Of a stretch of 64,000 bases of DNA, positions 56,392-64,000 are shown one piece after another (position 1 is the stretch's first letter; every line of letters begins with the position of its first letter). The notes beneath the pieces were generated by a model that worked only from the letters and a program-made list of their open reading frames with translations, was not told the DNA's origin and did no database searches. The DNA lies in assembly GCA_023213315.1 (NCBI GenBank), contig JAKCPI010003230.1, positions 1-64,000 of the forward strand, read 5' to 3'. Position numbers and translations under genes: made by a program. The stretch comes from Euborellia annulipes (Eukaryota; Arthropoda; Insecta; Dermaptera; Anisolabididae).

Positions 56392-57579
56392 ACCAACATA
56401 AAAAAAATAAAAAACCTAAAATTTTATAAAATTTAGGGAAATCCTATGTTTATCGTTTCGAATGAATACCAAACGAAGTATTTACAATCTACCAACATAA
56501 CAAAAATAAAAAACCTAAAATTTTATAAAATTTGGTGAAATCCTATGTTTATCGTTTCGAATGGATACCAAACGATGTATTTACATTCTACCAACATAAC
56601 AAAAATAAAAAACCTAAAATTTTATAAAATTTGGTGAAATCCTATGTTTATCGTTTCGAATGGATACCAAACGATGTATTTACATTCTACCAACATAACA
56701 AAAATAAAAAACCTAAAATTTTATAAAATTTGGTGAAATCCTATGTTTATCGCTTCGAATGGATACCAAACGATGTATTTACATTCTACCAACATAACAA
56801 AAATAAAAAACCTAAAATTTTATAAAATTTGGTGAAATCCTATGTTTATCGTTTCGAATGAATACCAAACGATGTATTTACATTCTACCAACATAACAAA
56901 AATAAAAAACCTAAAATTTTATAAAATTTGGTGAAATTCTATGTTTATCGCTTCGAATGGATACCAAACGATGTATTTACATTCTACCAACATAACAAAA
57001 ATAAAAAACCTAAAATTTTATAAAATTTGGTGAAATCCTATGTTTATCGTTTCGAATGGATACCAAACGATGTATTTACATTCTACCAACATAACAAAAA
57101 TAAAAAACCTAAAATTTTATAAAATTTGGTGAAATCCTATGTTTATCGTTTCGAATGGATACCAAACGATGTATTTACATTCTACCAACATAACAAAAAT
57201 AAAAAACGTAAAATTTTATAAAATTTGGTGAAATCCTATGTTTATCGTTTCGAATGGATACCAAACGATGTATTTACATTCTACCAACATAACAAAAATA
57301 AAAAACCTAAAATTTTATAAAATTTAGGGAAATCCTATGTTTATCGTTTTGAATGGATACCAAACGATGTATTTACATTCTACCAACATAACAAAAATAA
57401 AAATCCTAAAATTTTATAAAATTTGGTGAAATCCTATGTTTATCGTTTCGAATAGATACCACACGATGTATTTACATCCTACCAACATATCAAAAATAAA
57501 AATCCTAAAATTTTATAAAATTTGGTGAAATCCTATGTTTATCATTGCGAATAGATACCAAACGATGTATTTAATTTTT
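56392..57579. repeat. 99-bp satellite array, 12 copies
   Basis: The unit starts ACCAACATAACAAAAATAAA and contains CCTAAAATTTTATAAAATTT and TGTTTATCGTTTCGAATGG. Copies start every 99 bp exactly: 56392, 56491, 56590 and so on to 57481. The first, tenth and last two copies are the most diverged. Each unit has an ATCGTTT/AAACGAT inverted pair with a 12-bp loop. All frames contain stops, so it is not coding although 99 is a multiple of three. Confidence 0.95.
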
Positions 57580-57687
57580 ACTGTTTGGAATGCATATTAA
57601 AAGATCTATTCATGGGATAACTTAATATTTAATAAACAAAAATTAATAAATAATATTTTCATGTAATATTTCACAAAAAGAAGTGAA

Positions 57688-57969
57688 ATCTCAGCCAAAA
57701 ACATCGGAGATGCAAAAGGGGCGCCTCGCATTATTTTTGCCCAGCGTCGAGGTGAAATCAAAAAAATGCGCCTCGCTTTTCTGATTTATATAAAAGCGAG
57801 GATATATGAAACAAATAAAATTCTGTAGGGGTTTTATTTAAGTGAAAATATTTCCTCGCTTTTATATAAATCAGAAAAGCGAGGCGCATTTTTTTGATTT
57901 CACCTCGACGCTAGGCAAAAATAATGCGAGGCGCCCCTTTTTGCATCTCCGATGTTTTTGGCTGAGATT
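57688..57969. mobile_element. Foldback element 6 (near-identical arms)
   Basis: Arms of about 120 bp (57688-57807, 57848-57969) include ACATCGGAGATGCAAAA, GGGGCGCCTCGCATTATTTT and ATGCGCCTCGCTTTTCTGAT. They differ at only a few positions. Repeated GCGAGGCGC/GCGCCTCGC words form inner hairpins. No hammerhead core was found here, so it differs from the other foldbacks. Confidence 0.85.
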
Positions 57970-57988
57970 ATTATTATGGGAATTTTTT

Positions 57989-58256
57989 ATTTATAGACCC
58001 CATTTTGTTAAAGAAACCACAGCGACGTTTCGGTCGAATATGCGACCATCTTCATGGCTAGGGTTCAGTCAACACAAAAACCTCTTAAGTTCTTTGACAG
58101 ACATTTCATAAAATTCATTACGATCTATCAGATATAATGAATTCTACCCCAAAGTCAATATGACATAAGAGGTTTTTCTGTTGACTGAACCCTAGCCATG
58201 AAGATTGTCGCATAGTCGACCGAAACGTCGCTGTGGGTTCTTTAATAAAGAAATAA
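57989..58256. mobile_element. Foldback element 7 with hammerhead-like motifs
   Basis: The arms 57989-58120 and 58135-58256 share AAAGAA(A)CCCACAGCGACG in part, GTCAACA and AAAAACCTCTTA with complements. Both carry outward ATGAAGA...GAAACGTC motifs. It starts 20 bp after foldback 6. Confidence 0.8.
58190..58241 (+). ncRNA. Hammerhead-like motif in right arm of foldback 7
   Basis: Long stem I: AACCC with GGGTT and AGC with GCT, separated by a small internal loop. The core ATGAAGA has one base off CUGANGA. Stem II TTGTCG/CGACC has one mismatch. GAAA and CGTC follow. The left arm (58015-58072, minus) has a perfect GGTCG/CGACC stem II. Confidence 0.4.
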
Positions 58257-58375
58257 ACATAGCTGCTTGGTCTTTTATTTTTTCTACTACATATTGATTC
58301 CGTTATTCACCTCGCTAACAAATCTACAGTCTATATTTATACCATTTGTAATCCATATGATTGAAATAAATTTTC

Positions 58376-58448
58376 ATCGGCTTGCCTGGGATCCGAACCC
58401 ACTCCATTTGGCTTTTAGGTTGTATTATATTTGTCAACACCTCGGCCA
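58376..58448 (-). mobile_element. Degenerate tRNA-derived SINE head
   Basis: Minus strand: GTGGCCGAGGTGTTGAC, a diverged middle, then GGGTTCGGATCCCAGGCA (box B) and AGCCGATGA. It matches the main SINE head with many changes. Confidence 0.55.
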
Positions 58449-58450
58449 CA

Positions 58451-59571
58451 AGAGGGAAGATTTTTTTTTAAATATACTGTAATTGTTTTAAAAAAATAAT
58501 AAGCTTAATTAACATTACAAATAAAACATTGTCTTATTTTTGTTGATGACAAGTTTACTCTTCTTGTCTTTTCTTACAAAGTAAATTTATTTATAGATGC
58601 CATTTGCTAATTTTTTAATCGAATGCCAGTCAGACATTTGATCTAGACATGATCCATATTTAAAAATTTTTCATTTGCTATGCTTCTTCTAAAAATATAT
58701 AAATTCTCAGAAATTCTCGGATCTAATTGTTTAATATTTGAAAAATTGAAGGACCTCTCTTGTCGAATTTGCATATTAAAGCCGGAAGTACAATTAGTAA
58801 AAATTTTAAAAAGTTCTTGATAAAAACAATTTCTAGATAAATAACTATTGATTATATTTGGAAACGTGTGAACTTTTAATTTCACTTTAAATAAAATTTT
58901 TATTGTCTTGTCAGTCAGAGTAATTTAGTATGTGCTGACAACTTTTTTCATCTTACCTCTTACAATACAATTTCAAGCTTTTTGATATTTTAAACAAATT
59001 ACTTTTGACTTTTCAAAGAGTGGTAATTGAATGGAAAATTTTTTTAAATAAAGCATAATATTTAATGAAGTCCCACCAACCGTTTCTCTGAGGTGTAGGC
59101 ATCCCTTTTAACACTCCTAGGCTCCATTTGATTTTCCAATTAAAATCTAAGCAAATCTTAGACTAATGAGCGAACAGCTGTAAATCATCATTTATTATTC
59201 CGTTGTAATTAATTTTAAACTCAATTAATCTAAATAATTAGCTTTTATGTTCAATAAACTAAACACAAGAAGGTGTTTTAACTTTTGACAAAAACATTAA
59301 ATTTATTTATAAAAACTTTTTTTTTATTACTGGCAGTCATGTGAATTCTAGAAACAAAATACCTTGTCTGAGATATTAACACAGAAAGAACTGACCCAAT
59401 ATATAAAATAATACATCTAATATGGTTGTCATAGAGTTTATCTCCTAGTATAGGCGTCTCAATTCAATTTGATTTGTTTGACTACTTTTTATATAATTTG
59501 ATAAAAAGTGCTAAACAATTTTGATATATTACACTAATTTTTCAACAAGATGAAAATAAACCATTACAACA
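58451..59571. other. AT-rich DNA without recognised features
   Basis: No supported feature. Confidence 0.4.
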
Positions 59572-59767
59572 TTTTCATTAATTTAATAAAATTTTAACTG
59601 CTGTCGTTTCGATTCTATTTGGAACCTTCTTCGGAGCTTTTTGAGAAAATTTTTGTAACATCTCTTATACGTGTTATCTAATAAATTCCATACTCACAAT
59701 CAGATGATGGTTCTACCTAGAACCGAGACGTCAACGTGGCTTGAAATTTTATTAAATTAATGAAATA
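59572..59767. mobile_element. Foldback element 8, decayed ribozyme-like motifs
   Basis: The arms pair TTTCATTAATTTAATAAAAT with ATTTTATTAAATTAATGAAA and enclose GGAACC/GGTTC blocks. The left motif reads CCGAAGA, GGTTC/GAATC, GAAACGAC. The right reads CAGATGA, GGTTCT/AGAACC, GAGACGTC. Each has lost at least one conserved base. Confidence 0.65.
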
Positions 59768-59865
59768 AATAATACTGGTTACTGTAATCCATCGGGATTA
59801 AATATTTTTAAGGGAGGCATGGTAACTAAAGTTTAGAAACCACTGCTGTAATCTATAATTCTGTA

Positions 59866-59915
59866 TATATCTTTAAACGCTAACCCCTACACCAAGGCCC
59901 GAGGTTTATATAGGG
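59866..59915 (-). mobile_element. tRNA-derived SINE head scrap
   Basis: Minus strand CCTCGGGCCTTGGTGTAGGG, then GTTAGCG: the box A region only. Confidence 0.5.
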
Positions 59916-60079
59916 GTTGAACAAAATAATATGAACACCGTACATTAGACAATATTTATTTATTAATAATGTGTTTAGCTACCATTTTCTTGTAGAAATT
60001 TTTATAGGTTATTTGAGGGTCTCTAGGATGTCTATTTTAAGTTTTCGACTGTCCCTGTGCTTGAGGGGAGGGTGCGAAA

Positions 60080-60885
60080 ACCTCAAAATCTTGGAACTTT
60101 TTTTAGTTTTTTGCTTATATCTCGTAAACTAACCATATTTTGTGAATCATAGTACAATAAAAAGTTGTTGAGCATTAAATTTGTTTAAATAAAACGAATG
60201 TGTAGATTCAATATTAACTGAGATATGGCCGATTACTTTTTATTTTTTTTTACATTTCGAGAAACTGAACTTTTTTCAGTTTTTCGCTTATATCTCGTAG
60301 AACTAAATATATTTTGTGCACCATAGTAAAATATAAAGTTGTAGAGTATTAAAAAATTTGCTAAAATTTGGCTGATAAATTGAATTTATAGATCCAATAT
60401 TAACTGAGATCAAAGACGGATACAAGGGGGGGAGGTAAAGTGGATAATTACCCCCCCCCCCCCCCCGAGATTAAAAAAAAAAATTATTTTGAATGTTAAA
60501 TTTTAAAAATTAATACTTTAAAATTTGATTTGTATTTATATTCTGTCAAACAAGTACAGAATGCGCCTTTAAATTACGGAAATTAAGAAAAAATAGTGTG
60601 CTGTGCGACCAGTCACACCATATACCCCCCCCCCCCAGAAACACCTCTAGATCCTCTCTTGACAGAGATACGGCGGAACGAATTTTCTATTTGTTTTACA
60701 TTTCGAGAAACTTTGTCCAACTTTGATCGGCCGTATCTCGGTTAATATTGGGCCTACAAATTCATTTTATCAACCAAATTTTAGCAAATATCCAGCTTCA
60801 TATTGTACTATGGTTCACAAAATATGCTTAGTTTACGTTACGAGATATTAAACAAAATAAAAACTGAAAAATGTCCTAAATTTTG
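60080..60885. repeat. Triplicated 150-bp module (two direct, one inverted)
   Basis: The module TTTTTAGTTTTTTGCTTATA..TCTCGTA..TATTTTGTG..CATAGTA..AAAGTTGT..AATATTAACTGAGATA occurs at 60095-60240 and 60275-60415, and inverted at 60700-60870. The outer pair can fold back. A family B MITE splits the middle. Confidence 0.7.
60411..60661. mobile_element. hAT-like MITE family B, copy 2
   Basis: The left end CAAAGACGGATACAAGGG and right end (complement CAAGAGAGGATCTAGAGG) are inverted. The flanks ACTGAGAT (60403-60410) and ACAGAGAT (60662-60669) form an 8-bp duplication with one change. It is inverted relative to copy 1 and contains the same HTR-A-like part (60565-60624). Confidence 0.75.
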
Positions 60886-61380
60886 AACTTTCATAGATCA
60901 TCCACTGATTGTATCAATATATTCAAATTTTTAATTAAAGAAATTAAAATAATTCTTATTCAATATAAAATTGTGCTAAGTATAGTATATTCTGTAGCAT
61001 TTCAAATGTTTTAACTCTAATGTCTATATGGCCTGCTGCCAAAAGTTCAAAAAAATTGTAAGATACGCGATTTGACGCAAGATTTCTTATTTGTTGCGGT
61101 ATCTTAGATGAAATTAAAAAAAAAAAAAATCTAAATGGAATTATAAACATTAGACTTACATTATAGGATATAATTAATCTTTTCGAATTTAGGATCACTT
61201 GCATTTAAATTTGTTTATATTTTTATCCATTTAAAAAAAAAAATCTTTATTTACAAAAGATTTTTATTTTAGCCACGATTCACAAGATAGTTAATGAATG
61301 CATTTTTTTTTTTTTTTTCTTTCTACTAATAGTTTTTCTTTTTCTTCTATGTGAGAAAAAAAAAATATAAAAGGCTGATT
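60886..61380. other. AT-rich DNA without recognised features
   Basis: An 82-codon minus-strand frame (60956-61204) looks like chance. Confidence 0.35.
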
Positions 61381-61435
61381 CTTTCTGGCGAGAGACACCG
61401 AGTCCTAAACCTAAAATAATAACAGCTTGACGCAA

Positions 61436-61522
61436 ATGGCGGCAGACGTCTCTCTTTTCTCTCCTCTCCTCTCTTCTTCATCTTCTTCAAGCATCCCTTG
61501 CCTCTGGCTCCCTTTTATATAA
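61436..61522 (+). CDS. Small candidate ORF in pyrimidine-rich island
   Basis: An ATG in a strong context (CAAATGGCGG) opens 28 codons beginning MAADVSLFSPLL, with a serine run, ending TATATAA. It lies in a CT-rich, less AT-rich island (61380-61600). It could be an upstream ORF or the start of an unspliced first exon. No family is recognised, and codon runs reflect the CT tract. Confidence 0.15.
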   Translation: MAADVSLFSPLLSSSSSSSIPCLWLPFI

Positions 61523-61542
61523 TTTTATTTTTTCGCCTTCAG
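61516..61542 (+). promoter_or_regulatory. Possible TATA-initiator core promoter
   Basis: TATATAA at 61516-61522 lies 25 bp before the A of TTCAGC (61541), close to TATA-initiator spacing. A CA microsatellite follows at 61569-61588. In AT-rich DNA TATA words are common, so this is weak. Confidence 0.2.
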
Positions 61543-61689
61543 CTGTCACACGGACCAACAACCCACAACACACACACACACACACACAAGCGAACAAAAG
61601 TTTGTTAAAAAAATTCCAGACTATGAAATCAAATTCATATATTGACTGGGGGAACTTAAGCCTTTCTCTATAATCTTATTTTAAATAAT

Positions 61690-62590
61690 AAAAAATTTGG
61701 TGTGACTTAACGCACACATGGTGATCTCTTAACTTCGGTAATTGAAAATTGCGTACTGTGCTTTCACACCAGATTTTTTTGTGTCGAGATATATTTAGTT
61801 TCCCATAGCACCTTAGTTCCAAACTTGACCACTTGGGATGCTTCCATTGGAAAATAGTAAAAATCTTAAATACAACATCAGTAAAGTGTACTTCAAACAC
61901 GTTTTAGAAAAAAACTTATTAATATACTTTTTAAAGAGTATCTAAAAAAATAGTTGATTTATGAATTTTAATCAAAATCGTCCCAGCGAATTTTGAGAAA
62001 TTTAAAAAAATCTGAAATACTACATCAGTAAAGTGTACTTCAAACATATTTTAATGAAAAACCTACTAATATACTTTTTAAAGAAAATCTAAAAAATAGT
62101 TGATTTATGAATTTTAATCAGTCGTTCCAGCGAATTTTAAGAATTTCGAAAAAAAAAAAAAACAACTAAATACCGGTAAAGTTTACTTCAAACAATTTTC
62201 ACGAAATAACTTGCTGATATACTTTTTAAAAAGCATCTAAAAAATATTCAATAAGCAACAGATCCATATTAAAAATCTAAAAAATAGTTGATTTATGAAC
62301 TTTAATTAAAATCGTTAGACCAAATTTTGAGAAATTCGAAGAAAAAAATAAAAAAATAAAAACTGAAAAAGTACACAGTAAAATATTAGTAGGCCCTACT
62401 CTTTGGCCAATTTTATTCAAAAGCTAATTTTAACTGTCCGAGAGGGGTATATAACTTAAATATAAAATTTCAACCTCGTAGCTCATTTCCTTCATGCTTA
62501 AAATAGTTCCACACAGACAGACAGACCAATTTGCGAGATTCACTTTTTTGGATTCAAAGGACCTCAAAACATGTATTTCTAAACTTACTT
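61690..62590 (-). repeat. HTR-A related copy with internal triplication
   Basis: The tail palindrome is at 61690-61778 (diverged). A block of about 150 bp (ACATCAGTAAAGTGTACTTC ... TAGTTGATTTATGAATTTTA ... CAGCGAATTTTGAGAA) is repeated about three times between 61870 and 62345. Normal HTR-A follows to TTTTTGGATTCAAAGGACC at about 62555. The head hairpin is missing. Confidence 0.8.
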
Positions 62591-63275
62591 TTTATATAAT
62601 AAAAAAAAACCTGAGCAGAGGTAGAAGTCTCGATTCTTGTACGTTATATTTCTATTAATTCAGTGAATTATTCCTACACTATTTTGGTAATAAATCTTAC
62701 TGAAGTCCTCCTGTTAAGTGAGTTTTAACTATTTTTTCACTTTTTTTTCTTACCTATATGAGATTTACTTGTTTACTAAGAGCGATATGATCAAACAAAA
62801 TGAACTCGAAGTGTCAGGCATTCAACCAACACCTGCTTTTTGTCAACCGATCAAGATAATAATCTTTGTTTCTAAACAAATAATCTTGTTTAAAAATAAT
62901 CAGCGTACTATCTATTAAATAAATCATAAATTTGTTTAAAAAAATAATATTTTTTAAACCATACCTCCCCCGTGGGCCGCTAAGTAAATAAATTAAAAAT
63001 TTCCTTAAACAAATAAGGGCTGCTTTCAATTTATTGTTTTGTAATAAGCCTATGATATTAAAAAAATTTCTATTGTTTTTTTTTTTATTTTAAATTAGAA
63101 TAAAAATAAAATTTACTATTGTTCCTTATTCTATTTTTCCTCATTTATTTATTATTGGTCACAATTTGGCTACAATCCAGTAGAAAAACTTTTTATCGCA
63201 TAATACTAAATAGCTTGTCTCATTCACATTCTTTGCATTATTATTTTTATTATTATTATTTTTATCTTAATTTTT
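62591..63275. other. AT-rich DNA without recognised features
   Basis: Two overlapping 66-71-codon frames on opposite strands look like chance. Confidence 0.4.
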
Positions 63276-63616
63276 CACTATTTTACATTCAATGAAGGAA
63301 ACAGGATGTCACAGCGAACTCTTGCTGAAGGTGAGTGTATATATATATAAATTAAAAACAGTGTTTTAATCTATCATATTTTATTTTCAGAGTATTGGTC
63401 AACCAATGTACATCAAGGTTTCAATCCTCAACGGATCATCATCAGGACCTTAGGTTGAGGATCCGTTGAGGAAACCTTGATGTACATTGGTTGACCAATA
63501 CTCTGAAAATAAAATATGATAGATTAAAACACTATTTTTAATTTATATATATATACATTCACCTTCAGCAAGAGTTCGCTGTGACATCCTGTTTCCTTCA
63601 TTGAATGTAAAATAAT
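63276..63616. mobile_element. Foldback element 9, almost perfect 340-bp palindrome
   Basis: Arms of about 165 bp (63276-63440, 63450-63616) are nearly identical. They carry CATTCAATGAAGGAAACAGG, CAGCGAACTCTTGCTGAAG, a TA run, ATCTATCATATTTTATTTTC and GTATTGGTCAACCAATGTAC. Outward motifs: CTGATGA, ATCC/GGAT and GAAA in the left arm, and a TTGAGGA...GAAA form in the right. Each arm also reads as exon-intron-exon (see separate entry). Confidence 0.85.
63292..63453 (+). other. Intron-like pattern inside foldback 9
   Basis: An ATG at 63292 opens 13 codons to a strong donor (CTGAAG|GTGAGT, 63331). A 60-bp segment ends in TTTTATTTTCAG (63390), and the frame then stays open for 20 codons to TAG at 63451. 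A 33-residue product would result (starting MKETGCHSELLLK). It may be a captured gene fragment or coincidence. TTTTATTTTCAG also occurs in foldback 2 at the matching place. Confidence 0.2.
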
Positions 63617-63835
63617 GTCTACACAGCAAGAATCCTTAGATGATGGTTAATTTTTCACATTTCATGACTATCTTCTATAATATTGGGTTCTATATATTAA
63701 TATTTTTGGATCTTTAATAAAAACACAAGAAAAAATATTTTATTTTCAACTTTAAAAGCCAGAGATCTAAGGTTGCTGAAAAAATAAAAATAAAATTTCT
63801 TACGGGTTCACATTGGATAACTAAATTTATTTTAC

Positions 63836-64000
63836 TTTCTCTTACCTCTATATATATGTTAATATATATATAGAGAGAAAGTATTGGATTCATATCAAAA
63901 ATTCGATGTCGAGATTTTGATGGATATACACGTTTTGAGGTCCCCTGAATCCAAAAAAGTGGTTTTCGTTACATGGTCTGTGTGTGTGTGTCTGTCTGTC
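63836..64000 (+). repeat. HTR-A copy, cut by window end
   Basis: Complete head hairpin (ACTTTCTCTTACC ... TAGAGAGAAAGT), the ATTCGATGTCGAGATTTTG block, GTCCCCTGAATCC and the TG/TCTG microsatellite, where the window ends. Very close to the head at 52545. Confidence 0.9.

Noticed and set aside
56392..57579. A coding tandem repeat (99 bp is 33 codons)
   Set aside because: All six frames of the unit contain stop codons.
56392..57579. CRISPR-like array
   Set aside because: The whole 99-bp unit is conserved, with no variable spacers, and the genome is eukaryotic.

Overview
This 64 kb window looks like gene-poor nuclear DNA from an invertebrate animal. It is very AT-rich, full of mono- and dinucleotide runs, and packed with dispersed repeats. 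There are no bacterial operons, ribosome binding sites or long non-transposon reading frames. An arthropod is the best guess. It rests on the RNase H domain of the one clear LINE, that LINE's CCTAA-type tail, and TCAGT-type initiator sequences near GC-rich islands. I cannot name a species.

The only protein-coding sequence I trust is the 3' end of a non-LTR retrotransposon (53146-54359, minus strand). It is 5'-truncated, flanked by a 13-bp target duplication and frameshifted near its upstream end. A CpG-rich island (about 9500-10110) may hold a promoter and short first exon. A second pyrimidine-rich island (61380-61600) may be a promoter. Both are weak calls. Most of the other reading frames are chance or lie inside repeats.

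Repeats by family: (1) HTR-A, a hairpin-headed and hairpin-ended repeat of about 0.6-1 kb with more than 20 copies on both strands. (2) A tRNA-derived SINE with boxes A and B, found whole, truncated, internally deleted, and once as a three-unit chain. (3) A second SINE-like family with a 5S-rRNA-like internal region. (4) Eight foldback elements whose arms read outward into hammerhead-ribozyme-like motifs, plus several solo motifs. (5) Small DNA transposons: five hAT-like elements (four with 8-bp duplications, one resting on TIR only), one TTAA-flanked element, one TA-flanked element, several with long terminal inverted repeats, and a 1.75 kb TIR element that splits an HTR-A copy. (6) A 12-copy, exactly 99-bp satellite (56392-57579), followed at once by two foldbacks.

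Layout: 1-3255 is a cluster of HTR-A copies with nested SINEs. 3400-8950 holds SINE pieces, MITEs and the first foldback. 9480-10110 is the CpG island. 10905-17670 mixes HTR-A, SINEs, foldbacks and nested MITEs. 19144-24500 contains a foldback with a nested hAT element and the HTR-A copy carrying the SINE chain. 24600-41500 is mostly unremarkable AT-rich DNA with scattered repeats. 41525-53140 has HTR-A copies and several TIR elements. 53146-54359 is the LINE. 56392-58256 is the satellite and twin foldbacks. 59570-64000 has further foldbacks, a triplicated module and two HTR-A copies.

No genes can be shown to work together here. The main interest is the transposable-element ecology: nested insertions with intact duplications, repeated use of one insertion site, and paired outward-facing ribozyme-like motifs.
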